A stretch of 64,000 nucleotides of DNA from Uruburuella testudinis (GTDB lineage: Bacteria > Pseudomonadota > Gammaproteobacteria > Burkholderiales > Neisseriaceae), in the NCBI RefSeq assembly GCF_022870865.1, contig NZ_CP091508.1:620001-684000 (forward strand). Reading direction: 5' to 3'. Numbering within the stretch: the stretch's first letter is position 1; the number at the start of each line of letters is the position of its first letter. A model generated the notes under the pieces. The model was not told the origin of the DNA. It was given only the letters and a program-made list of their open reading frames with translations, and did not search any database. Shown one piece after another: positions 1 to 8,571 of the stretch. Made by a program: the position numbers and the translations under genes.

Positions 1-182
1 CCGAGCTGCTCTTTCATCATCGGCTGGGCGGCTTTGAAGTTGTTTCTAATCAGATACATACACATGTATGTGAGAAAGACCACCATAAAGGCTTTTAAAA
101 ACTGGCGCAGCCACATGCGCCGCTGTTCGGCGATGGGAATGCCTTTGTTGGGGATTTTCTTAATAGCGAGAAATTCTGACAT
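1..182 (-). CDS. OPA-family (GlpT/UhpT-like) transporter, 5' part only
   Basis: Only the first 60 codons are inside the window; the gene runs off the left edge. The start ATG at 182 has an AGGA Shine-Dalgarno sequence just upstream. The N-terminus has a short cytoplasmic lead followed by a membrane segment ending in YLIRNNFKAAQP, which resembles the Y-L-(I/V)-R-(K/N)-N-F signature of the first helix of organophosphate:phosphate antiporters (glycerol-3-phosphate or hexose-phosphate exchangers of the MFS). The exact substrate cannot be told from this part. Its upstream region is shared only with repeat DNA. Confidence 0.72.
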   Translation of the reverse strand, partial: MSEFLAIKKIPNKGIPIAEQRRMWLRQFLKAFMVVFLTYMCMYLIRNNFKAAQPMMKEQL

Positions 183-574
183 GATGGTTCCTGATGAGTT
201 TTATGTGGCAGAAATATTACGCTTTTGTGATAGGGTGCGACATGGCCGTTTTTTGAGCAAAATCAAGATTTTTATTTATTAATAAAATAATGCCGCTGTT
301 GGGTTAAAAAACAGCAGATTGAATAGCTTGTTCAGCAGAATCAGTGCCTTATTTGTAGTGGAAAGGCAACAGTTTTTAAGATATATGTGAATATAATGAT
401 GGCGCAGTCGGGCGGAATGATTTGAGGCCGGTGCAATCATGTCTATTTGCAAAAATAACCTAACCGCGTGGGCTCGCCGGCTCAGAAGCATTTGTCGGAT
501 ACCGGCATCCGATCTATCGCACGCCGTCTTGTTGGCTTACTTTTGTGAATGGATATTGTTTTGAAAACAAGTAA
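183..574. other. Intergenic region with a repeat fragment, no gene seen
   Basis: No convincing coding region lies here; the short open frames lack a ribosome site and known motifs. From about 452 to 552 there is a degenerate copy of the small hairpin repeat whose arms read CAAAAATAACCTAAC and TTACTTTTGTGAATGG. The same arms occur intact at 4783-4850. Confidence 0.5.
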
Positions 575-611
575 AGGCCGTCTGAAAGCGTTGCGGGCTT
601 TCAGACGGCCT
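575..611. terminator. DUS-pair terminator downstream of lysC
   Basis: AGGCCGTCTGAA and its inverse TTCAGACGGCCT are separated by 13 bases and form a 12-bp stem. The hairpin lies just past the lysC stop codon, as DUS-pair terminators usually do in Neisseria. Confidence 0.7.
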
Positions 612-632
612 GTTGGCCGACAATCAATCGGT

Positions 633-1850
633 TCAGCCCAAATCAAAGGCTTTATGCAATACGCGGGTGGCCAGCTCCATATATTTTTCGTCGATCAGCA
701 CCGATACTTTGATTTCGGAGGTGGAAATCATCTCGATGTTGATGCCTTCTTCGGCCAGGGTGCGGAACATTTTCGAGGCCACGCCCACGTGCGAGCGCAT
801 GCCCAAGCCGACAATAGATACTTTGCAAACGCTGTCGTTGCCGTCGATTTCGGCGGCGCCCAGGCTTTCCTGCATTTTTTCCATCAATTCCAGCGTGGGC
901 TGGTAATCGCCGCGCGGCACGGTGAACGAGAAATCGGTGGTGCCTTCCGCGCCTACGTTTTGAATAATCATGTCTACTTCGACATTGGCCTCGGCCACGC
1001 CGCCGAGAATCTGATAGGCCACGCCGGGTTTGTCGGGCACGCCGCGCACGTTGATGCGGGCCTGGTTTTTGTCGAATGCGATACCGGATACGGCAGCTCT
1101 TTCCATGTTGTTGTCCTCTTCAAAGGTAATCAGGGTGCCTTCGCCGCCGTCAGTCAGGCTGCTTAATACGCGCAGGCGCACTTTGTATTTGCCGGCGAAT
1201 TCTACCGAGCGGATTTGCAATACTTTCGAGCCCAGGCTGGCCAGCTCGAGCATTTCTTCGAAAGTGATGGTGTCGAGGCGGCGCGCTTCGGGCACCACGC
1301 GCGGGTCGGTGGTGTATACGCCGTCGACATCGGTGTAAATCTGGCATTCGTCGGCTTGGAGTGCGGCAGCCAGGGCAACGGCAGAGGTGTCGGAGCCGCC
1401 GCGGCCGAGGGTGGCGATGTCGCCGTTGCTGTCGACGCCTTGGAAACCGGCCACAATCACTACTTTGCCTTGTTGCAAATCGGCGCGCATTTTTGCATCG
1501 TCGATTTCTTCGATGCGCGCTTTGGTGTGGGCGGTGTCAGTTTTTACCGCTACCTGCCAGCCGGTATAGCTCTTGGCAGGCACGCCGATGTTTTTCAGTG
1601 CCATCGCCAAAAGGCCGATGGTGACTTGTTCGCCGGTCGACAATACCACGTCCAGCTCGCGCGGGTCGGGGAAGTCTTGCATTTCCTGCGCCAGCGCCAC
1701 CAGGCGGTTGGTTTCGCCGCTCATGGCAGACACCACCACCACCACATCGTGGCCTTCGGCGCGGGTTTTGGCAATGCGGTTGGCTACGTTTTTGATGCGC
1801 TCGGCGGAACCTACCGAAGTGCCGCCGTATTTTTGTACGATTAACGCCAT
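633..1850 (-). CDS. lysC: Aspartate kinase
   Basis: The 405-residue protein phosphorylates L-aspartate, the first committed step towards lysine, diaminopimelate, threonine and methionine. The N-terminus carries the kinase signature KYGGTS (residues 7-12), followed by the amino acid kinase fold with GRGGSDTSA near residue 150. The last 140 residues form two ACT domains, the usual site of feedback inhibition by lysine and/or threonine. Length and order match the monofunctional LysC of betaproteobacteria. The start ATG at 1850 gives the canonical [10 protein letters not shown] opening. It stands alone, with a DUS-pair terminator after it. Confidence 0.95.
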   Translation of the reverse strand: MALIVQKYGGTSVGSAERIKNVANRIAKTRAEGHDVVVVVSAMSGETNRLVALAQEMQDFPDPRELDVVLSTGEQVTIGLLAMALKNIGVPAKSYTGWQVAVKTDTAHTKARIEEIDDAKMRADLQQGKVVIVAGFQGVDSNGDIATLGRGGSDTSAVALAAALQADECQIYTDVDGVYTTDPRVVPEARRLDTITFEEMLELASLGSKVLQIRSVEFAGKYKVRLRVLSSLTDGGEGTLITFEEDNNMERAAVSGIAFDKNQARINVRGVPDKPGVAYQILGGVAEANVEVDMIIQNVGAEGTTDFSFTVPRGDYQPTLELMEKMQESLGAAEIDGNDSVCKVSIVGLGMRSHVGVASKMFRTLAEEGINIEMISTSEIKVSVLIDEKYMELATRVLHKAFDLG

Positions 1851-2179
1851 GTGCTCATGCTTTCTTGCTGAAAAGGAGATAAAAAACCATCAGATTGCTG
1901 TAATCTGCGAATATTTGAAACATTATTACTATTTTTTACACGAATGACAAGGTTCATTCGGTTTTAAATTGAATTTAAGCGCAGGTGTGGCGCAATACTG
2001 TGCTATCAGGCTGAATGATGGGCAATATTCTGCTTTTGTGTGTGGTGGATTGTAAACAAAATAAGGCTGTTTTGCTGAATTAAAGTATAAGATGGCGGGA
2101 TTGTAAAAGGCCGTCTGATTTTGAACTGTACCCCAAAAGTTGGACACCCCCACCAACCCATGAAAGGTACAGTTTTCTT

Positions 2180-2530
2180 ATGTCCAAATACAGCCTACAC
2201 TTCAAACATCAGGCCGTGATGCGTTATTATGCACTCAGAAGCCAACAACGCACCGCAGACGAGCTTCAAATATCCCGAACCCACTTACGCCGATGGATTG
2301 CCGCCTACGAGCGAGCAGGCATCCCCGCGCTGGAGCACCCCCAAAGCACCATGTCCAAACAACGCAAAAACCCCTTTATTACCGACAAGCCCGATGCCGA
2401 AAAAACACAGGCAGAGCTATTAGAAGAAGTCGCCTACCTCAGAGCGGAGAACGCCTATCTAAAAAAGCTCGATGCGCTGATGAAGCGCGCAAACCCAACC
2501 GAGAAAAAGCCCGCATCATCGAAGCATTAA
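2180..2530 (+). CDS. IS3-family transposase OrfA
   Basis: This 116-residue protein contains a helix-turn-helix region (QRTADELQISRTHLRRWIAA, about residues 23-42) that binds the IS ends. A leucine-rich coiled coil follows (ELLEEVAYLRAENAYLKKL). Near its end at 2461-2467 lies the slippery heptamer A-AAA-AAG in the orfA frame, the classic IS3 -1 frameshift site, which lets the ribosome continue into orfB and make the OrfAB transposase. Confidence 0.9.
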   Translation: MSKYSLHFKHQAVMRYYALRSQQRTADELQISRTHLRRWIAAYERAGIPALEHPQSTMSKQRKNPFITDKPDAEKTQAELLEEVAYLRAENAYLKKLDALMKRANPTEKKPASSKH

Positions 2531-3336
2531 AAACAGAACACCCGCTAAAATATCTTTGCGAATCTGCCGAACTGTCACACAGCAGCTTCTACTTCAGCAG
2601 AAAAAGCAACCAAAAGCCCGACAAAGATCAGGCAGATATGGAAGCAGTATACGCCGTTTACCAGCAGCACAAAGGCTGTTACGGACAAAGGCGCATTGCC
2701 GCCGCACTGTCATGGAACACCAAGAAAGCAGCGCGGCTGATGAAAAAAATGAATTTGAAAGCCCTCGTCAGAGCCAAGCGAAAATACCACCCGCCGGCGA
2801 TGGGCGAAACATCCGAGAATCTGTTGAAGCGCAACTTTAGCGCCAACACACCCGACGAGAAATGGCTGACCGATGTCACCGAATTCAAATGCGACGGTCA
2901 AAAGCTGTATCTGTCGCCGATACTCGATTTGTATAACCGCGAAATCCGCAGCTATCACCTGTCGCGCCGCCCGAACAGCGAAATGGTAACGACCATGCTG
3001 TCACAGGCAGTGGCGCAACTGGGCGCACGCAAACCGATGCTGCACTCCGACCAGGGCGTATTGTATCGTTGCCATGCGTATCGTGAGCAATTGGCAGAGG
3101 CAGGCATCACCCAAAGCATGTCGCGCAAAGGCAATTGCTGGGATAATGCGCCGATGGAGAGTTTTTTCGCAATATTGAAGACGGAATGTTTCTACAACCG
3201 GACTTTTGCTTCGATAGAGGAATTGGAGGCGGAAATACATGACTATATCCGCTACTACAATCATGAGCGATTGAGTTTGAATTTGAAAAAACTGAGCCCT
3301 GTGGCATACAGAACTCAGTTTGCAACCGCCGCTTGA
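2464..3336 (+). CDS. IS3-family transposase OrfB (DDE integrase domain)
   Basis: This frame is entered by -1 slippage at 2461-2467 and has no start codon of its own with a good ribosome site. It holds the rve/DDE integrase core: first Asp in WLTDVTEF, second Asp in LHSDQG, and the catalytic Glu in NAPMESFFAILKTE. The C-terminus (YYNHERLSLNLKKLSPVAYR) is typical of the IS150/IS3 group. The frame stays open further upstream, but that part overlaps orfA and is not OrfB-like. Confidence 0.88.
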   Translation, partial: KARCADEARKPNREKARIIEALKTEHPLKYLCESAELSHSSFYFSRKSNQKPDKDQADMEAVYAVYQQHKGCYGQRRIAAALSWNTKKAARLMKKMNLKALVRAKRKYHPPAMGETSENLLKRNFSANTPDEKWLTDVTEFKCDGQKLYLSPILDLYNREIRSYHLSRRPNSEMVTTMLSQAVAQLGARKPMLHSDQGVLYRCHAYREQLAEAGITQSMSRKGNCWDNAPMESFFAILKTECFYNRTFASIEELEAEIHDYIRYYNHERLSLNLKKLSPVAYRTQFATAA

Positions 3337-3480
3337 AGCGTGATTGATTCAGCGGTTTGAAAATGTCCAAGATTTGGGGGGCAGTTCAACTGCATTTTTA
3401 CCGTTTCAGACGGCCTTAATCTATCGGCATCGCTGTGGGCGCTGATGATAATACCATTCACAAAAATAACCTAAAAGTGT

Positions 3481-3644
3481 TAGGGGGTCCGGACAATTTG
3501 TTTATGAGGGGATTTTTGTTCCTGAAAATGCAGATGCCGGGCAAAAAACGCACCAAGATTGGACATCTTGCGAGGCTTTTTAACGCAGCAGATGCGTTTT
3601 CAGGGGCAAAATACACCCGTAAATCGAATGGCCCGGACACCCTA
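3481..3644 (-). repeat. CTAG-bounded MITE, copy A
   Basis: About 164 bp with ends GGGTGTCC-like on both sides; the right end is ACACCCTAG. The core contains the stem GCAAGAT/ATCTTGC and CATCTGCTGCGTTAAAAAGC. This copy has split the small hairpin repeat whose arms lie at about 3454-3480 and 3645-3674. Confidence 0.75.
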
Positions 3645-3728
3645 GCCCGCCTGGTTAGCTTACGTTTGTGAATGGGCAGTAAGCAGGCTTTAAGTTGAGC
3701 AGCAACCAAGTCAAAGCAAATTTCACGG

Positions 3729-4736
3729 CTATATTGTTTCGATTTGCCCGTCAGTCATCACCAGCCATGCTTTTACTGCTGCTGTTTGGGCAACGGCGGC
3801 GCGGATATCGGCCGCGCTGCTGACCGCAAATGCGGTAGAAAGCGCATCGGCGGCGGCGGCGTTGTCTGCCATCACGCTGACGCTGCGGTAACGCGGGCTG
3901 CTGCTGCCGCTTTTCGGGTCAAACAAGTGGGTGAATCGGCCGGCTTCATCGAGCATGGTGCCGTAGCCGCCCGAAGTGGCCAGCGCCTGATTTTGCAGCG
4001 GCACTTTCAACAACAGGGCGCCGGCATAATCGGGATGGCGGATGCCGGCCTGCCACACATCGCGGCGGTGCGTATCCAAACCGCGGATTTCGCCCATGTC
4101 GACCAGCGCGCGTTCCAGCCCGGCTTCGCGCAGCATGTCGGTGATGCGGTCGGTGATGTAGCCCTGCGCAATACCGTTAAACGACAACGCCATGCCGGGC
4201 TTGGCAAAATGTATGTTTTTATTGTCGAAATGCACGCTGCCGAAATCAACCAGGCTCAATGCGCGTTGCAACACGGCGGCATCGGGCGCGCTGCGGCGGT
4301 CGGGCTGCTGTGCGAAATGGCGGGCATAAGCCGCCCACAAGGGCTGGATGCTGGGGTCGAATGCGCCTTGCGTGAGCGCGTGGATTTCGCGGCTGCGGCT
4401 CAACACCGCCAGCAGATCGGCCGGCGGGTTGTTCAGACGGCCTGTGCGGTTGAGGCGCGTGAGTATGCTGTCTTCCCGATACAGGCTGAAGATTTTTTCC
4501 AACCGCGCCACTTCGGCCACGGCTTTTTGAATCAGGCTTGCGGCAAAGCTTTTATCGGGATGGTAAATACGCAATTCGGCATCGGCACCGAGAGCGATGC
4601 CGCGCCATATTGTCGGTTTGGGGGCAGATGCATGCCAACTGCCGACGGCGCGGGCGGCAAACGGGGTGGCGGCCACCGCAGCCACCGCGGCGGTGATGCC
4701 GATAAAGCGGCGGCGGGTCAATCGGGCGGTGTTCAT
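3729..4736 (-). CDS. apbE: ApbE-family FAD:protein FMN transferase (NosX type)
   Basis: The 335-residue exported protein transfers FMN from FAD to a threonine of a partner; in nos clusters the partner is the NosR flavin domain. I place the start at 4736, where AAGGAACA precedes the ATG and the protein begins with a Tat signal (TRRRFIG, then a hydrophobic stretch ending ARA). An upstream in-frame start at 4769 would put 11 residues ahead of the Tat motif and is unlikely. The ApbE core is visible in LSFNGIAQGYITDRI and the following ALVDMGEI. It is last in the nos gene order, about 175 bp after nosL, with a hairpin repeat between them. Confidence 0.88.
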   Translation of the reverse strand: MNTARLTRRRFIGITAAVAAVAATPFAARAVGSWHASAPKPTIWRGIALGADAELRIYHPDKSFAASLIQKAVAEVARLEKIFSLYREDSILTRLNRTGRLNNPPADLLAVLSRSREIHALTQGAFDPSIQPLWAAYARHFAQQPDRRSAPDAAVLQRALSLVDFGSVHFDNKNIHFAKPGMALSFNGIAQGYITDRITDMLREAGLERALVDMGEIRGLDTHRRDVWQAGIRHPDYAGALLLKVPLQNQALATSGGYGTMLDEAGRFTHLFDPKSGSSSPRYRSVSVMADNAAAADALSTAFAVSSAADIRAAVAQTAAVKAWLVMTDGQIETI

Positions 4737-4782
4737 GGTTTGTTCCTTATATGAAGGCACTGCGGGCAATCATTGGGTTTCA

Positions 4783-4850
4783 TGCCCATTCACAAAAATA
4801 ACCTAACGGCGTTAGCTCGCCTTGTTAGCTTGCTTTTGTGAATGGGTTTC
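4783..4850. repeat. Small hairpin repeat, intact copy
   Basis: The arms CCCATTCACAAAAATAACC and GCTTTTGTGAATGGG face each other around GTTAGCTCGCCTTGTTAGC. The repeat lies between nosL and apbE. Fragments or split copies occur near 452-552, 3454-3674, 26640-26690, 44480-44535 and 44770-44795. Confidence 0.6.
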
Positions 4851-4910
4851 AGACGGCCTTGCGGTTTGCGGATGTTGGACATCAGCGGTTTCAGTTTTTC
4901 AGACGGCCTG

Positions 4911-5408
4911 TTATTTGAAAATAAACGATTCCGGCATGTCGTCAAAACGCACCACGCGGCCGCCGTGTTGTGCGGCAAACTGCTGTGCTTTGGCTTGTTC
5001 GGCAAACGGCAGCGCATCTTCCGCGCCCATACCGCCGACAAAATTGCTTTCAATCACGTAATAAGCCCGGTAGGCATCGGTCCAGGCATCATCGGCATTG
5101 GGGGTGTTCCAGTCGGCCACCTGCCCCATATCGGTCACGTAAATGGCAGCGATGCCTTTGGGCTCTTCCGGCAGCCGGGTGTAGCCGAACATCTGGTTGA
5201 TGGTGGAAAACCACACCGGTTTATCGGCTTGGCCGTTGAGAAATATCTGCGCCTTGGGGCCGTTGTGTTCGGCCAGGTTCATGGTGCAATAATGGCCGAC
5301 GGCGGCATCGGTAATCGGCTGCGGCGCGGGCGGTGGTGCGGTTTCGTTGCTGCCGCCGCAAGCGGCCAGCCACAGGGCGGTGGCTAGGGAGAGGATGATT
5401 TTTTTCAT
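4911..5408 (-). CDS. nosL: NosL, copper chaperone lipoprotein
   Basis: This 165-residue lipoprotein delivers Cu(I) to apo-NosZ in the periplasm. The ATG at 5408 overlaps the nosY stop (ATGA) and opens a lipoprotein signal, MKKIILSLATALWLAACGGS, with the acylated Cys in the LAAC box. The NosL copper motif is seen as HYCTMNLAEHNGPKAQ, where Cys and Met of C-T-M are the expected ligands. The open frame upstream of 5408 overlaps nosY and gives no signal peptide. Confidence 0.9.
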   Translation of the reverse strand: MKKIILSLATALWLAACGGSNETAPPPAPQPITDAAVGHYCTMNLAEHNGPKAQIFLNGQADKPVWFSTINQMFGYTRLPEEPKGIAAIYVTDMGQVADWNTPNADDAWTDAYRAYYVIESNFVGGMGAEDALPFAEQAKAQQFAAQHGGRVVRFDDMPESFIFK

Positions 5409-6235
5409 ATTTGTCGCTTTCTGAAAATCCAGGCGGCCAGCGCAAACGGCACGGCAATCCACAATAGTTGCACCGCCAACAACAGCGGTGTGCCCAAATG
5501 GATTTGTTCGCTCAATCCGGCCATACCGGCATACATGGCGGTGTTTTCGTAGCCGGTGAGGTTGAGCAGGCGGTAAACATCGGCCGGGTTAAACAGCAAA
5601 ACAGTTTCGAGCATGGGCGCGGTAATGGTTTGCCGGCTGTCGGCCACCAGTATGCCGAGCAGCGCCATATCGAAAATCACCACAAAAAACAGCCACACAC
5701 CGATGGCAATGCCTGCCGCCGTGCCGCGCTCTTTCACTTTGGCGCTGATTAAATAACCCATGGCCAGAAAAGCCGCACCGAGCAGCACGCTGGCGGCAAT
5801 TAAGAGCGCAAACGGCCGCCAGGCAGCCAAATCCAGGCCGCCGTACGCCAGTTGCAGCGCGATGCCGGCGAGGCCGTAGCCCAACGTGGTGGCGAGGGTG
5901 AGGATAATCAGATGGCCGATAAACTTGCCCACCAGCACCTGCCAGCGCGACACCGGATAACTCAACAACAGCGCCATGGTGCCGCGTTCGATTTCGCCGA
6001 TCACCGCATCGTAGGCCAGCAGCATGGCAATCAGCGGAATCAGAAAAATCGACAGGCTCGACAGGCTCACTACGGTCACCGTGAGCGGATCGGCTTTCAC
6101 CGAGCCGGTGGGCGAGCTGCCGAGAAAACCCAGCGACAATGCCAATGCGGCCAGCAGCAAGGTGGCGGCCAGCACCCAACGGTTGCGCAGGCTGTCGCGC
6201 ACTTCTTTACCGGTCATAATCCATACGGGGTTCAT
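5405..6235 (-). CDS. nosY: NosY, ABC transporter permease for NosZ maturation
   Basis: This 276-residue integral membrane protein is the permease partner of NosF. The ATG at 6235 overlaps the nosF stop as ATGA and follows GGGAGG, which decides the start. The sequence begins MNPVWIMTGKEVRDSLRNRW and has six predicted membrane helices of the ABC-2 type. The family motif AVIGEIERGTMALLLSYPVS lies in the first cytoplasmic loop. Together NosD, NosF and NosY help assemble the copper-sulfide (CuZ) centre of NosZ. The frame is also open upstream but lies over nosF. Confidence 0.9.
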   Translation of the reverse strand: MNPVWIMTGKEVRDSLRNRWVLAATLLLAALALSLGFLGSSPTGSVKADPLTVTVVSLSSLSIFLIPLIAMLLAYDAVIGEIERGTMALLLSYPVSRWQVLVGKFIGHLIILTLATTLGYGLAGIALQLAYGGLDLAAWRPFALLIAASVLLGAAFLAMGYLISAKVKERGTAAGIAIGVWLFFVVIFDMALLGILVADSRQTITAPMLETVLLFNPADVYRLLNLTGYENTAMYAGMAGLSEQIHLGTPLLLAVQLLWIAVPFALAAWIFRKRQI

Positions 6236-7131
6236 ACGTCCTCCCGTTGCAAAAACTGTGCATACATATCGTCCAGCGTGGGGGTGCGGATATCGAGCGC
6301 GGCGATATTGTCGATGCTGCCCAATTCGCGCAACACCGCCATTTTGTCTTCCGAACGGCATTGTGTGGAACAATAAAGGCCGTCTGAACGCTGCCAATGC
6401 GCCGGTAGCGCGGTATCTTGCTTCAACTGTGCGCGGATATGCACCGGCAGACCGCTTTGCGCCTGCAATTGGCTCATGCTGCCGTCGGCCACTTTGCTGC
6501 CGTTTTTCATCACCACGATGCGGTCGGCGTGGCCGTCGAGCTCTGCCAATGCGTGTGTGCTCAGCAGCACTGACGTGCCCCCGCTGCTCAAGGTTTTGAT
6601 GATTTCGTAAAACATCTGCCGCGAAGCAGGGTCAAGGCCGGTGGTGGGTTCGTCCAGCAGCAGCACTTTGGGCCGGCCCAGCAAAGCCTGCGCCAGCGCC
6701 AACCGTTGCCGCATGCCTTTGGAATAAGTGCCGACACGGCGCCCTGCCGCTTGGGCAATGCCCACACGGGCAAGCAAATCGGCATTGCCTGCCACGGGCT
6801 GTTTTTTCAGTTTGGCGTAAAAATCCAGCGTTTCCCGGCCGGTGAGCGAGGGGTGCAGCGCCACGGTTTCAGGCAGGTAGCCGACTTGGCTGCGCTGCTG
6901 TGTGCCGGAGCCGCCGGCAATATTCTGCCCCAGCAGGTGCACTTCGCCGGCGCTGGGCGTAATCAGACCGAGCATCAGCTTGATGATGGTGGATTTGCCG
7001 GCGCCGTTGTGACCGGCCAAGCCCACACATTCGCCCGCATTCAGGCTCAAATCTATTTGTTTGACGGCATCACGGCCGCCATAGCGTTTGCTCACGCCGC
7101 GCAATACCACATGCTGTGTGTGCCCGTTCAT
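6232..7131 (-). CDS. nosF: NosF, ABC transporter ATPase for NosZ maturation
   Basis: This 299-residue ATPase powers the NosFY transporter. Walker A is GHNGAGKST, the signature is YSKGMRQRLALAQAL (a divergent LSGGQ), Walker B is VLLLDEPTTGLDP, and the switch His lies in LLSTHALAE. The start at 7131 overlaps the nosD stop (ATGA) behind AAGGAG. The C-terminal 80 residues are an accessory domain containing RSDGLYCSTQC, encoded partly by a DUS at 6377-6388. Confidence 0.92.
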   Translation of the reverse strand: MNGHTQHVVLRGVSKRYGGRDAVKQIDLSLNAGECVGLAGHNGAGKSTIIKLMLGLITPSAGEVHLLGQNIAGGSGTQQRSQVGYLPETVALHPSLTGRETLDFYAKLKKQPVAGNADLLARVGIAQAAGRRVGTYSKGMRQRLALAQALLGRPKVLLLDEPTTGLDPASRQMFYEIIKTLSSGGTSVLLSTHALAELDGHADRIVVMKNGSKVADGSMSQLQAQSGLPVHIRAQLKQDTALPAHWQRSDGLYCSTQCRSEDKMAVLRELGSIDNIAALDIRTPTLDDMYAQFLQREDV

Positions 7132-8423
7132 TGCGGCTCCTTATGTTGTCGGTATTGTTGGAGAGTGGGGTTTTTAGGCGGCCTCATCAAAGGTTTGCTG
7201 TCGGCCACGCCGCCGGGCAGAATCGCGGGAAACTGCGACTGTGCCCATTTCACGATGCTGACCGCCGGGCTGTTCATCAGCAGCCGTGCCACCGGTGCGC
7301 GCCACACGATTTGGTCGATGATGCCGTTGGGACGGTAGGCGGTGTCGGCAATACCGTCGCCGTCGAGGTCGAAGGCGCTGTTGTCGCTCCAATAATTGCC
7401 GCGCCCGTTTTCTTCGCCGTCGCTCCATTCGATATGGCGGGTGCCCACGTATTTCACCTGGCTTTGGTTGCGGATAAAGGCATTGTTGAAAATGCGGTTG
7501 CCCTCGGCGGCGGCGGTAAAATGAATGCCCATGCCGCAGTTTTCAAAATGGTTGCCGCTGATGGTGTTGTAGTTGGCATTGTAGATAAACACGCATTTTT
7601 CTGCTTTGTCGACCACATTGCCGCTGATGTCGGAATGGTTGGCATAATTCAGCATCAGGCCTTGGTCGCGGCTGTTGGCGGCAATATTGTTGCGGATTTT
7701 CAAGCGCTCGGAAAACATAATCGCATAGCCGATATTGTTGCCGTCTGAAACATTGCCGCTCACTTCGCTATCGTTGGTATACATATAGTGAACGGCATAG
7801 CGCAAACGGGTGAAACGGTTGTTTTTATAAATATTTTTGGTGCTGGTATTGGAAAAAATGCCATCGCGCCCTTCGGAAATATCGTTATCCGACACCTCGG
7901 CGCCGGGCGCATTCCACACGGTTACGCCGTTGCCGCGCTCGTTTACACGCAGTTTGGTGTCGCCGACAATGCGGTTGCTTTTCACCAGCGCCCCGGCAGC
8001 ACCGTGGATATACACGCCGACGGAGTTTTCCAGAATATCATTGTGCAGCACCCGCGCACGCTCGGCGCTTTGGCTGAGAAACACGCCGGCATCCATCGCG
8101 GGCAGGCTCAAGCCTGAACGGGTGATGGTGAGGCGGCTCAGACCGACATCGGGCGCGGTCACTTCGATGGTACGGCCGCTGCGGTCGCCCTCGATTTTGG
8201 CCGTGCGCGCCGGCGGCCCTTCGATGTTTAAAGGTTTGTCGATAACCAGCTTGCCGCGATAAAGCCCCGCAGCCAGGCGCAAGGTGTCGCCTGCCCGGGC
8301 GCGTGCAACGGCTTGTTGCAAATCGCTGCCGGCCGGCACATCGATAACGGCGGCCGCAGCCGCTTGGCACAAGCCCGAAGCGGCGGCCAGCCATAAGGCT
8401 GTTTTCAGAGCATTCGACATCAT
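7128..8423 (-). CDS. nosD: NosD, periplasmic copper-site assembly protein
   Basis: This 431-residue exported protein is required to build the CuZ centre of NosZ. The start at 8423 (MMSNALKTALWLAAASG) gives a Sec signal ending in AAAAA. An alternative TTG at 8462 adds 13 residues and lacks a signal-like start. The body is a right-handed beta-helix of CASH/NosD repeats, visible as recurring N-x-I-x-N units (for example NDISEGRDGIFSNTSTKNIY and NTISGNHFENCGMGIHF). The C-terminus overlaps nosF. It is translationally linked to nosF-nosY-nosL by a run of ATGA junctions. Confidence 0.9.
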   Translation of the reverse strand: MMSNALKTALWLAAASGLCQAAAAAVIDVPAGSDLQQAVARARAGDTLRLAAGLYRGKLVIDKPLNIEGPPARTAKIEGDRSGRTIEVTAPDVGLSRLTITRSGLSLPAMDAGVFLSQSAERARVLHNDILENSVGVYIHGAAGALVKSNRIVGDTKLRVNERGNGVTVWNAPGAEVSDNDISEGRDGIFSNTSTKNIYKNNRFTRLRYAVHYMYTNDSEVSGNVSDGNNIGYAIMFSERLKIRNNIAANSRDQGLMLNYANHSDISGNVVDKAEKCVFIYNANYNTISGNHFENCGMGIHFTAAAEGNRIFNNAFIRNQSQVKYVGTRHIEWSDGEENGRGNYWSDNSAFDLDGDGIADTAYRPNGIIDQIVWRAPVARLLMNSPAVSIVKWAQSQFPAILPGGVADSKPLMRPPKNPTLQQYRQHKEPQ

Positions 8424-8490
8424 TGGTGTGTTTATTTTCGGTTGTAAAATAATAACGGCCAAGCCATTGATAAATAAATCGGTATGGAAA

Positions 8491-8555
8491 AGGCCGTCTG
8501 AAAAAGCTGCGCTGCGCCTGCTGTTGCTGTTGCCGCTTCGGCTTTCAGACGGCCT
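8491..8555. terminator. DUS-pair hairpin between nosZ and nosD
   Basis: AGGCCGTCTGAA and TTCAGACGGCCT face each other across about 41 bases, just after nosZ. It may lower read-through into nosDFYL, or simply serve as a terminator. Confidence 0.5.
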
Positions 8556-8571
8556 GCTGTTATGCAGCGGT

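Larger units (their letters stand above)
2122..3388 (+). mobile_element. IS3-family insertion sequence, copy 1
   Basis: The element is about 1.27 kb. Its imperfect terminal inverted repeats start TGAACTGTACCCCAAAAG on the left and TGAACTGCCCCCCAAATC on the right (read inward). It encodes orfA and orfB linked by a -1 frameshift. A nearly identical copy lies inverted at 19598-20863. It sits inside the loop of a DUS pair (left arm about 2109-2119, right arm 3405-3416). I could not identify a clear target duplication. Both reading frames are intact, so it may be active. Confidence 0.9.

Noticed and set aside
279..491. Minus-strand open frame of 70 codons near the left edge
   Set aside because: No ribosome site, partly repeat-derived, no recognisable product.
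549..1844. Long plus-strand open frames over lysC
   Set aside because: They are antisense shadows of a clear aspartate kinase gene; the high G+C third positions keep the opposite frame open. No ribosome sites or known motifs.
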